The notes under the pieces: model-generated
The model's input: the letters and a program-made list of their open reading frames with translations, nothing else
Database searches by the model: none
Told to the model about the DNA's origin: nothing
Shown here: piece by piece, positions 23,105-31,446 of the stretch
How the letters are laid out: every line of letters starts with the position of its first letter
How positions within the stretch are numbered: position 1 is the stretch's first letter
Position numbers and translations under genes: made by a program
Assembly (NCBI GenBank): GCA_046153875.1
Contig: JBJXFE010000030.1
Span: 1 to 62,432, forward strand
Direction of reading: 5' to 3'
Length of the DNA: 62,432 bases
DNA from: JBJXFE01 sp046153875
Lineage (GTDB): Bacteria > Planctomycetota > Phycisphaerae > Phycisphaerales > UBA1924

Positions 23105-25447
23105 TCAGGCCCCGCTCGTGCCGGTCGCGTCGGGGCCGGCCCCGCTCGCGTGGCGCTTCGGCGCGGAGTCCAGCTCCAGCACGACGGTCCGGACGATGGG
23201 CCCGGCGTCCCCAAGCCGGCGCGCGCTCGGCGCGGACGACGCGTCGCCGAGGGCCGCCGGCTTCGGGATCGAACGCATCGAGGTGCTGGTCACGGATCGC
23301 TTGAAGTCGCCGGGCGTCGCCCGGTTGAACACCATCCCGGCGATCCTCCCGCCGACGGCCGCCACGCGCTCGAACGCCTGCTCGACGTGCTCGCGCCGCT
23401 GGCCGCGCCCGACGACCATGACGACGGCGTCCGACGCGGCGCACACCAACGCGGCCTCCAGGCTCCCCAGGATCGGCCCCGTATCGATGAGGATCACGTC
23501 GTACTGGTCGCGCACCTGGTCCAGCAGTCGGCGCACGACCGACGTCGAGAGCCGGTTGACGTAGTGGTCGTCCTCGTGCCGCGACGGGATGAGCCACAGG
23601 TTCTCGGGGGGCACGGGGACCACGCTCCCGTTGACGGAGCCGGACTTCAGGGCGGCCGCGAGACCGTGCCCGTTGTTCAGCTTCAGGTTCGAAGTCAACC
23701 CGGTGCCGATCATGTCGAAGTCGATCAGCAGCGTGCGGCTCCCCGAGGCGCTGAACGACAGGCCCAGCGACAGCGCCAAGCTGGTCTTGCCGTCACCCGC
23801 GGTCGGGCTCGTGACCGCGTAGACCCTGCGTCCTGTGGGCGCGCCGGCGATCTGCAACAGCAGGCGGACCTGGTGGACGCAGTGAGCGGCGATGGCGCGC
23901 TGCTCCGCGTCCTCCAGCTCCTTGGGGAGCACCGGCAGGAGTCCGAGCACGGGCGGCGCGCACGCGAGATCCTTCGCCTCGTCGGAATAGCGGAAACGCC
24001 GGTCCATGAACCCGATCAGGAGCATGAGCCCGACGGGGAGCCCGCCCCCGCCGATGAACCCCGCGGCGGCGAACTGCTTGCGCTTGTCCACGGACGGAAA
24101 AGGCGGCGTGTCGCCCCGCGACTCCACCTTCACGCGTCCGGCGATCTTGTCGGAGACCTGGGACTCCCGTTCGAGGCTGTTCAGCCGGGCGTTGACCGTG
24201 TCCAGTTCGGTGCGCTGGCGCGTCAGCTTGGCGCGCAGTTTGTCGAGCGTGTCCCGTGCCACGTTGATCTCGGCCAGACGAGTGTTCCTCGCCTCGAACC
24301 ACTTCTTCAGCTCCACGTACCGGTTCTGGAGTTCCTCAATCGACTCGATCACCCTCATCCCCGGCCGCACCCCCGCCCCCGCGCCGGCCTTCTGGGCCTC
24401 AACCCATGTCTTCACGCGGCTCGCGATCCCTGCCTCGACGCCGACCTGCTCCGCGACGACGTCCTTCACGCTGGGGTGGTTGGTCCCGAGGCCGCGAGCC
24501 GTCAGCGTCGCCAGCCGCTGCTCGAGTTCCGCTCGCCTCCCGAGCAGCTGATCCATCACCATGTCGCCCGCGGCTGCGATCTCGATCGGTGTGGGATCGG
24601 CGGGCGGGACGGGCGGGGCGGGGATGGGTTCCGGGGGCCCGACCGCGCCCTCGCCCGGAGGCTTGGGCATCGCCCCTCGTTCGCGGAGCAGCTGTTCCAA
24701 GTCCATCACCTGCTGTTCCAGTTCCATCATCCGCCGAAACTCGGCGTGGTGCAGCTCCGTGAGGTCGTCGGTCGGCCAGTTGCCCGCGGTCACGGTGTCG
24801 CGGATGTCCTTCTCCAAGTTCCGGATTTCCAGTTCGCTGTCGGACTGCTCGGTCCTGAGTGAGCTGATCACGCCCGCGTTGATCGATCCCTCGTCCTTGT
24901 AGAGCTCGGAGTAAGCGTTGATCACCGTCAGGACCGCCGTGGACGAGACGCGCTGATCCTCGTGGACGCAGGTCACGAACAGCAGCTCCTGGCTCGCGGG
25001 GGCCGGTTCGACCTTGATGTTGCGGCGGAGGAACTCCTCGGCCGCCGGACCAGAGCCGATGCCCAGGTTCAGCCAATCGGTGCTTTCCACCGCCTTGGCC
25101 AGCACCCGGGGGCTACGCAGGAGCGCCATCTGCCGATTGACGAAGCTGTTGAAGAACGGGAGGGGCTCGGCGTTGACCGAACGATCCATGATGAACGGGA
25201 GCACGGGCTGGATGCTGATCATCCCGCGCGTCTCGAACTTGGGCTCCGTCGAGAGGAACCCGCCGACCGCGCCGCCGATCGCCCCGATCACCCCCAGCGC
25301 GATGGTCAGCACGAGCCGCCCGCGGAGCAGACGGTGCAGGACCTTCAGCGCGTTGCCCTGATGCTCGGGCGCGGGCGCCGGATTGAGCATGGGCGCCTCG
25401 TCGCCGCCGCCCGGACCGTACCCCGTACCCAGGACCCGATCGCTCAT
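23105..25447 (-). CDS. Wzc-like polysaccharide co-polymerase / BY-kinase
   Basis: 780 residues. The N-terminal Wzz half has a membrane helix at about 44-66, a periplasmic coiled-coil segment and a second helix at about 453-478. The C-terminal cytoplasmic half is a BY-kinase-type ATPase: Walker A 'SPTAGDGKTS' (about 545-554), Walker A' 'LLIDFDMIG' (about 572-580) and Walker B 'VILIDTGPILG' (about 650). It controls chain length and export of the Wzx/Wzy polymer. The tail after the ATPase ends without a tyrosine cluster, unlike Wzc of E. coli, so classic cycling autophosphorylation is doubtful. The start overlaps the epsI-like stop (ATGA). Confidence 0.88.
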   Translation of the reverse strand: MSDRVLGTGYGPGGGDEAPMLNPAPAPEHQGNALKVLHRLLRGRLVLTIALGVIGAIGGAVGGFLSTEPKFETRGMISIQPVLPFIMDRSVNAEPLPFFNSFVNRQMALLRSPRVLAKAVESTDWLNLGIGSGPAAEEFLRRNIKVEPAPASQELLFVTCVHEDQRVSSTAVLTVINAYSELYKDEGSINAGVISSLRTEQSDSELEIRNLEKDIRDTVTAGNWPTDDLTELHHAEFRRMMELEQQVMDLEQLLRERGAMPKPPGEGAVGPPEPIPAPPVPPADPTPIEIAAAGDMVMDQLLGRRAELEQRLATLTARGLGTNHPSVKDVVAEQVGVEAGIASRVKTWVEAQKAGAGAGVRPGMRVIESIEELQNRYVELKKWFEARNTRLAEINVARDTLDKLRAKLTRQRTELDTVNARLNSLERESQVSDKIAGRVKVESRGDTPPFPSVDKRKQFAAAGFIGGGGLPVGLMLLIGFMDRRFRYSDEAKDLACAPPVLGLLPVLPKELEDAEQRAIAAHCVHQVRLLLQIAGAPTGRRVYAVTSPTAGDGKTSLALSLGLSFSASGSRTLLIDFDMIGTGLTSNLKLNNGHGLAAALKSGSVNGSVVPVPPENLWLIPSRHEDDHYVNRLSTSVVRRLLDQVRDQYDVILIDTGPILGSLEAALVCAASDAVVMVVGRGQRREHVEQAFERVAAVGGRIAGMVFNRATPGDFKRSVTSTSMRSIPKPAALGDASSAPSARRLGDAGPIVRTVVLELDSAPKRHASGAGPDATGTSGA

Positions 25448-26118
25448 CGCACACCACTCCCGCCGACAGCCTCCAGCGCCCGGATCGCGTCCGCGGCCGC
25501 CGAGAGCAGAACGCCCACCCGATCCACTTCCTCAGCCTCCGACAACGCTTCACCCAGGACAACCTGGATCTGCGCGGCTCCGAAGTGCCGCCGCGAATAG
25601 TCGGACGCCGCCGCACCGACCGCGTCCATGCCCCGCACCCTTCCCCGCCCCGGGATCACGAAGAAACTGTAGACCACCAGCGACGAATCGCGCCCCAGCG
25701 ACGACCGTCTGAACTGGTAGCGCCGAAGGGGCGTCGGCTCCCCCGCGACCTCGACCTCCACGTCGGATTCGCCCTCGGGCGTCCACCCGTTGGCCGGATA
25801 ACACACCGGGGGGTAGTGCCCGATCAGGTCGCGGGTGTCGCCGCACTGGATGAGGATGAGCGTCGCCGCGGCGGGGGGGTCCGCGCGCCGGTACTGCCGC
25901 GAGATGATCCTGTTCGGGCGCAGCAGTTGCTGGGCCGCCTCCGGCACCTTGATATCCGTTCCCTCCCAGGGCCCGAACCGGTTCGGAACGGCATCCATCG
26001 CGGTGCCCACGGTGGCGTGGTACAGGCCCGCGTCCTCGGGCGTCAGGAATGTCAGGCGCTCCAAGGCGATCCCCAGGAGGAGCAGCGGCGTCAGGATGAG
26101 CGCGACCTTGTTGAACAT
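25444..26118 (-). CDS. epsI: EpsI-family exosortase-associated protein
   Basis: 224 residues from the ATG at 26118, which overlaps the exosortase stop as ATGA; the longer open frame upstream is a shadow of the exosortase gene. One N-terminal membrane helix (about 5-22) anchors a periplasmic domain. The family signature 'GHYPPVCYPANGW' is present, as is 'VVYSFFV' with a preceding conserved basic region. EpsI proteins are found with, or fused to, exosortases in EPS/PEP-CTERM loci; their biochemical role is not settled. A helical C-terminal extension of about 30 residues is not typical. Confidence 0.85.
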   Translation of the reverse strand: MFNKVALILTPLLLLGIALERLTFLTPEDAGLYHATVGTAMDAVPNRFGPWEGTDIKVPEAAQQLLRPNRIISRQYRRADPPAAATLILIQCGDTRDLIGHYPPVCYPANGWTPEGESDVEVEVAGEPTPLRRYQFRRSSLGRDSSLVVYSFFVIPGRGRVRGMDAVGAAASDYSRRHFGAAQIQVVLGEALSEAEEVDRVGVLLSAAADAIRALEAVGGSGVR

Positions 26119-26999
26119 CACTGGTACGCCAGGGTGAACCGTGCGACCGGGATCAGCGCCCACCGCAGCGCCTTGATGACCAGCATCAGCATCAGGAATG
26201 CCACAGGGAGCATCAGCCACCCGCTCGCGTCGTGGAACCAGTCGGCGAACGGCTTGTCCGCATACCCGTAGAGCAGCACCGTGACGGACAGCCGCACGAT
26301 GTTGCACCCGATCGCCGCCAGCGGGCTGCCGAGCAGGACGAGCAGCCGGACCGAGTTGCGCAGCGGCATCCCATACGCGAAGGTGTACGCGACGAGCACG
26401 AGAGCGAAGACCATCCGCATCCCGTTGCACGCCTCGGCGATCGCGACCTCCAGCCCGTTAATCGAGAGCAGGTTGCCCTCACGCTCCACCTCGAAGCCGA
26501 GCGTCTCGAGCACGACCTGCGCCGCGGCGGCCCCCCACCGCTGCATCGGGAGCGACACTTCCTGCCGGACCGTCCCGGGGACCGGCACGAGGAACGCGAG
26601 AACCACGAACGCCGGCAGGAACCGGAACAGCACGTGCTTACCGAGCACGGTGAGGACACACCCGACGACGATCAGCACAGCCCCGCCGTGCCAGAACGAC
26701 TGGATCGCGTGACGGTACCCCAGCGACCAGAGCACCCAGCCGAGCGCGACCAGGGCTGGACCGACGATAAACCCGCCGGGCGGGCAGTGAAGAAGCCGGA
26801 CGCGACGCACCGAGACCATCCATGCCGCGACGATCGGTACGAGAAAGATGTGGCTCGATTCCTCGTCGACGACCGCGATGCCGTAGATATCGGCCCACGC
26901 GGGGAACGTGGCCAGGACGCCGAGCCCGCACGCGAGAACGGCGCCCGCGCCGTGCCACCACGACCACCCTTGCCGCGACAAGGCCCGTGGGAGCGTCAC
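26118..26999 (-). CDS. Exosortase (archaeosortase/exosortase family transpeptidase)
   Basis: 293 residues, about eight membrane helices. The catalytic triad of the family is visible in order: C191 in 'AEACNGMRM', R236 in 'NIVRLSV' and H256 in 'WFHDASGW'. Exosortases cut proteins at a C-terminal PEP-like motif during export and attach or release them at the surface. The GTG start overlaps the upstream stop in a GTGA. EpsI follows directly. Its position with a nucleotidyltransferase-like gene, Wzc and WecG homologues recalls the planctomycete XrtU type, but I cannot assign the subtype without a model search. The protein at 15901 is the likely local substrate. Confidence 0.92.
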   Translation of the reverse strand: MTLPRALSRQGWSWWHGAGAVLACGLGVLATFPAWADIYGIAVVDEESSHIFLVPIVAAWMVSVRRVRLLHCPPGGFIVGPALVALGWVLWSLGYRHAIQSFWHGGAVLIVVGCVLTVLGKHVLFRFLPAFVVLAFLVPVPGTVRQEVSLPMQRWGAAAAQVVLETLGFEVEREGNLLSINGLEVAIAEACNGMRMVFALVLVAYTFAYGMPLRNSVRLLVLLGSPLAAIGCNIVRLSVTVLLYGYADKPFADWFHDASGWLMLPVAFLMLMLVIKALRWALIPVARFTLAYQ

Positions 27000-27997
27000 C
27001 CGACACCCCCCTCGTCGCCGCGGGTGCGCGCGGAGCCCTCCGCCGACACGACTTCGTCGGACACGGTCTCGTCCGCGCCGACGATGGCGCCCGGCCCGAC
27101 CAGTGAGCGGACCACGACCGCCCCGGGGCGCACCGTCGCCCCGGTGAGGATCACCGCGTCGTGGATCCGGGCCGTGGGGTCGACCGTCGCGCCGGGCTCC
27201 ACGATCGCGAATGTGCGGATCCAGTCCTCGGCGGCCGGGCCTTCAGAGACCGGGCGGCCCGCGAGCAGACGGTGGTGGGCCCGCACCGCGTCGATGTACC
27301 CGTCGAGCGTCCGGACTGTCGCGGCCGTCCCCCGGGGGCGGGCCGAGACCCGCACGTCGAACCGCGCGGCGATCTGAGGCAGCGCCTGCTCCTTGAAGTC
27401 GACGAACCCGCGGTCGCGGATCACCCGCATCGCACCCGCGCGCACCAGCATGACGCCGACCGGCGCGCCATCATCGTGGGCCACCAGGGCGGCGTCCGCG
27501 CCCGTCGCCGCGAGCGCGGCCGCCTGGGCCGCGAGGGGCTCGAGCATGACTTGGTTCGCGTTGGCGACCAACACCAAGTCGTCGTCGGCGTACACGGCGC
27601 ACGCGTCGCGCAGCAGTCCGCCCGTGCCGCGCAGCTCGTCGCGGTCGCGCTCGACCGAGACGCGGACCCGCCCGGTTGGCGCGGGGGTCTTCGGCTCGAC
27701 CGCGTCGGCATCGATGAGCACGCGGACGCGCATGTCCTCGGCCCCGATCGCCTCGGCCAGAGCGGAGACTTCGGCGCGCCACAGGTCCAGCAGCGACACC
27801 CCGAGTTCGACGGGCAGGTCGAGCGGCGATCGGCCGACCCCGCGCGACAGCTCCGACGCCCGCACCGCCCCCCCGAGCAGGATCAGCCCCCGGAGCCGAT
27901 CGCGCAGCCTGCGCGCGGCCTCGCCGACGGGACCCGCCGGGACCGCAACAGTCGTGCGAGGTTCGCCCGCGAACGGCTCCAACACACTTCTCCTCAT
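26996..27997 (-). CDS. Degenerate nucleotidyltransferase-like protein with beta-helix C-terminus
   Basis: 333 residues if the ATG at 27997 is used; an in-frame start at 28234 gives an N-terminus that looks non-coding. The N-terminal part resembles sugar-phosphate nucleotidyltransferases ('GLILLGGAVRASEL', 'RSPLDLPVELGVSLLDLW') but the GGxGTRL signature and the lysine normally preceding the LPV segment are altered, so activity is uncertain. The C-terminal 80 residues have hexapeptide turns ('VEPGATVDPTARIHDAVILTGATV') of a left-handed beta-helix. The stop overlaps the exosortase GTG. It may modify or sense a sugar nucleotide for EPS synthesis. The 270 bp upstream contain no supported gene. Confidence 0.6.
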   Translation of the reverse strand: MRRSVLEPFAGEPRTTVAVPAGPVGEAARRLRDRLRGLILLGGAVRASELSRGVGRSPLDLPVELGVSLLDLWRAEVSALAEAIGAEDMRVRVLIDADAVEPKTPAPTGRVRVSVERDRDELRGTGGLLRDACAVYADDDLVLVANANQVMLEPLAAQAAALAATGADAALVAHDDGAPVGVMLVRAGAMRVIRDRGFVDFKEQALPQIAARFDVRVSARPRGTAATVRTLDGYIDAVRAHHRLLAGRPVSEGPAAEDWIRTFAIVEPGATVDPTARIHDAVILTGATVRPGAVVVRSLVGPGAIVGADETVSDEVVSAEGSARTRGDEGGVG

Positions 27998-28267
27998 GTT
28001 CTCGACGCCGCAGCGGGCGCGAACGAAGAGCCCGAGCTTGTCCGCAGCACACCGAACCACCTCGGCTGCGCCTCGTCCACTATATGAGTCGATCCACCGC
28101 AACCGCACGTTCTGCCGAGCGATGCACCGCCGAGCCGCCCGCCGCTGCCCGCATTGGATGCGGAGTCTTCCCACCTTCGCTGACCCGAGTACGGTCTCCG
28201 ATCGGGCGGCGTTCCGGATACGGCCCTCGCCCACCGCAATCGCGGACGTGCCCGATGCGTCCCTACT

Positions 28268-29104
28268 TCACTGGGGGGGGGCCACGCCCATCGACTGATT
28301 CGGCCGCCCGGTTCGCCAGCCCCACAGCCGCGGCACGCCTTCCACGAACGACACGCCGAGGAGCCGCAGCGCGAACGGCACGCCGTGCACGAGGTATCTC
28401 TTCCCAAGCCGGCGGGGCTCCGTGATGAGCCGGTGAAACCACTCCAGCCCCGTGCGGCGCATCCACGCCGGTGCGCGGGCCATCTCGCCCGCGACAAAGC
28501 TGAACGTCACGCCGATCCCGAGGAACCACGCACGCGGCAGATCGGGACGCAGCTCGACGATCAGGCGCTCCTGCTTGGGGGAGCCGAGCCCGACGAACAC
28601 GATGTCCGGACGTGCTTCGGATAACCGCCGCCGAATCTCCGCCCTCTCGTGCTCATCGCCTTCGAACCCCATGGGTGGGCAGTGAACCCCCGCAATGCGC
28701 AGCCCCGGATAGCCGGCCGCCAGGCGACCGGCCGCCGCGTCCGCCGCGCCCGGGTTTCCGCCGAGCAGGAACACCGACCAGCCCCCCCCCCCATCGCCCC
28801 GGGCGGCGTGCTCGCACAGCGACCAGATCAGGTCCGATCCGGCCACGCGCTCGGGCAGGGGCGTCCCGCGGAGCCGACTCGCCCAGACCAGCGGCATCCC
28901 GTCGGCCAGTCGAAGTTCCGCCGGCGCGCACAGGAGCGCCACCTCGGGATCGGTCCGCAGTCGACGCAGAATCTCCAGGTTCGGAGTGACGACCCAGCCC
29001 CCGCGCCCGGCCCGTAGCTCGCCGTCGATGTGATCGACAGCCCCGCGCATGGTCACGCGGTCAATCTCGACGCCCATCAGGGCGATGCGGGGCGGGAGCG
29101 GCAT
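28268..29104 (-). CDS. WecG/TagA/CpsF-family glycosyltransferase
   Basis: 278 residues from the ATG at 29104; a TTG at 29146 overlapping the previous stop is an alternative but lacks a ribosome site. Family motifs: 'VVTPNLEILRRLR' near the N-terminus, 'LRLADGMPLVWASRLRG', 'FLLGGNPGAA', and 'DIVFVGLGSPKQERLI' near the C-terminus. These enzymes (GT26) transfer N-acetylmannosamine or its uronic acid to a lipid-linked intermediate. The UDP-HexNAc dehydrogenase-like gene directly upstream supports use of a uronic acid sugar. The product has no membrane helix and acts at the cytoplasmic face. Confidence 0.88.
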   Translation of the reverse strand: MPLPPRIALMGVEIDRVTMRGAVDHIDGELRAGRGGWVVTPNLEILRRLRTDPEVALLCAPAELRLADGMPLVWASRLRGTPLPERVAGSDLIWSLCEHAARGDGGGGWSVFLLGGNPGAADAAAGRLAAGYPGLRIAGVHCPPMGFEGDEHERAEIRRRLSEARPDIVFVGLGSPKQERLIVELRPDLPRAWFLGIGVTFSFVAGEMARAPAWMRRTGLEWFHRLITEPRRLGKRYLVHGVPFALRLLGVSFVEGVPRLWGWRTGRPNQSMGVAPPQ

Positions 29105-29142
29105 GGCGGTTCCGGCGGGGAACGATGGTCGGGATTCGCGCG

Positions 29143-30483
29143 TCAAGCCTTGACGATCCGCGCCCCGCGGCCGCCCAGGCCTTTCATCGCGTTGCGCGTG
29201 TCCACGACAAGCCGCGCGAGCCCGGCAATCCGGGACCAGTCGATCACCGAATGGTCGGTGACCACGACGACGCAGTCCGCCCCGGAAACCGTCGCGTCGG
29301 CCAGGTCCACCGACCGCAGCTCGATGTTGTGCCGGCGCATCCGCGGGAAAACGGGCACATGCGGGTCGTGGTAGCTCACCTGGGCGCCGCGTTCGGTGAG
29401 CAGAGCGATGACCTCGGCCGCGGGTGTCTCCCGCATGTCGCCGACATCACGCTTGTACGCGACACCGATCACCAGCACCCGCGACCCCTTGAGAGGCTTG
29501 CCATCGTCGTTCAGCGCGCCCACAACGCGCTCCACGACATAATGCGGCATGGCGGTGTTGATCTCGCCGGCCAGCTCGATGAACCGCGTCGGCGTGCCCA
29601 CCTCGCGGGCCTTCCACGTCAGGTAATATGGGTCGATCGGGATGCAGTGTCCGCCCCAACCCGGCCCCGGGTGGAACGGCATGAACCCGAACGGTTTGGT
29701 CGCGGCCGCCTCGATCACCTCCCACACGTCGATCCCCATTGGCGTGAGGATCTGCTTCATCTCGTTCACGAGGGCGATATTCACGGCGCGGAAGACATTC
29801 TCGAGGATCTTCGCCGCCTCGGCGACCTCGGCTGACGACACCGTCACGACGCGCTCGACCGCGCGCCGGTAGAGCAGCGTCGCCAACTCGGCCGACGCAG
29901 GGTCCAGCCCGCCGACCAGCTTGGGGGTCGTCCGCGTGGTATGTGTCGCCCGCCCGGGGTCTTCGCGCTCCGGGCTGAACGCGACGAAGAAATCGCGCCC
30001 GCACACGAGCGGCGGTGATCCCGGCGGCCGGGACGCCAGCATGGCGGGCAACAGCTCGTCCCGCGTCGTCCCCGGGTATGTCGTGGACTCCAACACGATG
30101 AGCTGGCCGGCGCGGAGCGCCCGCCCGATGTCGCGCGCGGAGTTGAGAACGAACGACAGGTCGGGCTCCTGGTGCGGACCCAGCGGTGTCGGCACACAGA
30201 TCAGCACCGCGTCGGCCTCGCCCAGCCGCGAGGCGTCGCCCGTCGCGGCGAACCGTCCGCTCGAAGCCATCGACCGCGTCATGGTGTCGCCCAAGTGCGG
30301 CAGGTAGTTCCGTCCCTCGGTCAGGGCCTCGATCTTCGCGTGGTCCGTGTCGAACCCGAGCACACGGCACCCTGACGCGTGGAACGCCGCGGCCAGGGGC
30401 AGCCCCACGTACCCCAGGCCGACGACCCCCACGAGCGCGTCGGGGGATGCGAGCCGAGCCCGGGCCAACTCGAGGATGCTCAT
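29143..30483 (-). CDS. UDP-N-acetylhexosamine (or UDP-glucose) 6-dehydrogenase
   Basis: 446 residues. The Rossmann motif is 'GLGYVGLPLA' (22-31). Catalytic cysteine C280 sits in 'GWGGHCIPIDPYYLTWKARE', a form typical of the WbpA/WecC branch acting on UDP-N-acetylhexosamines rather than of UDP-glucose dehydrogenases. 'LESTTYPGTTRDELL', 'FSPEREDPG' and 'IGVAYKRDVGDMRE' are also family hallmarks. The enzyme oxidises C6 twice to give a UDP-uronic acid for the EPS repeat unit. It is followed by the WecG-like transferase, and 30 bp separate it from the GT2 gene before it. Confidence 0.9.
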   Translation of the reverse strand: MSILELARARLASPDALVGVVGLGYVGLPLAAAFHASGCRVLGFDTDHAKIEALTEGRNYLPHLGDTMTRSMASSGRFAATGDASRLGEADAVLICVPTPLGPHQEPDLSFVLNSARDIGRALRAGQLIVLESTTYPGTTRDELLPAMLASRPPGSPPLVCGRDFFVAFSPEREDPGRATHTTRTTPKLVGGLDPASAELATLLYRRAVERVVTVSSAEVAEAAKILENVFRAVNIALVNEMKQILTPMGIDVWEVIEAAATKPFGFMPFHPGPGWGGHCIPIDPYYLTWKAREVGTPTRFIELAGEINTAMPHYVVERVVGALNDDGKPLKGSRVLVIGVAYKRDVGDMRETPAAEVIALLTERGAQVSYHDPHVPVFPRMRRHNIELRSVDLADATVSGADCVVVVTDHSVIDWSRIAGLARLVVDTRNAMKGLGGRGARIVKA

Positions 30484-30513
30484 GTGGCGTTCACCATCGT
30501 GATGCTCCGCACG

Positions 30514-31446
30514 CTACGCCGGGCCCCAGCGCGAGGCGCCGCGCTCGTCCGCCCGACGCACGGCTGCCGCCTTGCCCCGCAACAGCGCGTCCCACTGCCA
30601 GCGACGGAGAAACGCCCGGAACTCCGGATCGTTGTAGCGCGGACTCCGACGCAGCGCACTGCGGACGTACCCCCACCAGTTGCCCATCGCCCCGATCAGC
30701 ACAGGATGGCGCGGCACGCGGAACAGCGCGCTCGCCGTCATGTACGCCGGGCCCGTGCCCATAAAGTACTGACCCTCGCCGTGGCGCTGGCGCCCGACCC
30801 AGATCCCCTTGTGGCTCGACCCCATCGGGCGCAGGTGGATAAACCGCAGGTCCGGGTCGTCGCGGCTCTCGGCCTTCCACCCCAGCATCCGGCAGCGGTG
30901 GCAGTCGATCCCGTCCCACATCACCGCCCGCACGAACCCCCCCACCTCGCGGAAGCACCGCACCCGGTAGAACTTCGTCATCCCCACCGACATCTCGTCG
31001 CCGCATGTCTCCGGTACGAGCGAACCGGTCCGCGGGTGCGTGAAATACGGCTTGCCGCTGGACGTGCCCAGGCGCGGGTCGGACTCCATCCTCGTCAGCA
31101 GCAGCTCGAAGTACCGTTGCGGCAGGTCCAGGTCCAGGTCGAGCTTGCACAGGTAGTCGAAATCGTCGAGGCGCACCGTGTCGAGCCCGGCGTAGAAGGC
31201 TTCGATCACTCCCGGGCCGACGCTCCGCTTGCCGCGATCCTCGCGACGCACCACCCGCAGGTACGGCATCCGGGCCGCGTACTCCGAGAGAATCTTCGGC
31301 GTGTCGTCGGTCGAGCCGTCGTCCACCACGACGAACAGCGTGGGCGGAACGCTCTGCGCCGCGATGCTGTCGAGCGTGCGGCGCATGAACTTCGCCTCGT
31401 CCCGGCACGGAGCGATCAGGACGTAGCGGCGCGACGGAGCGCTCAT
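30514..31446 (-). CDS. Family 2 glycosyltransferase
   Basis: 310 residues, GT-A fold. 'VLIAPCRDEAKFMRRTLDSI', 'VVVDDGSTDDTPKIL' and a 'LCKLDLDLDLP' acidic motif give nucleotide-sugar and metal binding. The C-terminal half contains 'GFVRAVMWDGIDCHRCRMLGWK', where the acceptor-side Asp may lie. No membrane helix is obvious, so it acts at the cytoplasmic membrane face. The start overlaps the GT4 stop (ATGA). The transferred sugar cannot be predicted. Confidence 0.85.
   Translation of the reverse strand: MSAPSRRYVLIAPCRDEAKFMRRTLDSIAAQSVPPTLFVVVDDGSTDDTPKILSEYAARMPYLRVVRREDRGKRSVGPGVIEAFYAGLDTVRLDDFDYLCKLDLDLDLPQRYFELLLTRMESDPRLGTSSGKPYFTHPRTGSLVPETCGDEMSVGMTKFYRVRCFREVGGFVRAVMWDGIDCHRCRMLGWKAESRDDPDLRFIHLRPMGSSHKGIWVGRQRHGEGQYFMGTGPAYMTASALFRVPRHPVLIGAMGNWWGYVRSALRRSPRYNDPEFRAFLRRWQWDALLRGKAAAVRRADERGASRWGPA

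Noticed and set aside
28084..28267. Small gene between the nucleotidyltransferase-like gene and the WecG-like gene
   Set aside because: Open frames here are Arg/Ala-rich shadows without ribosome sites.
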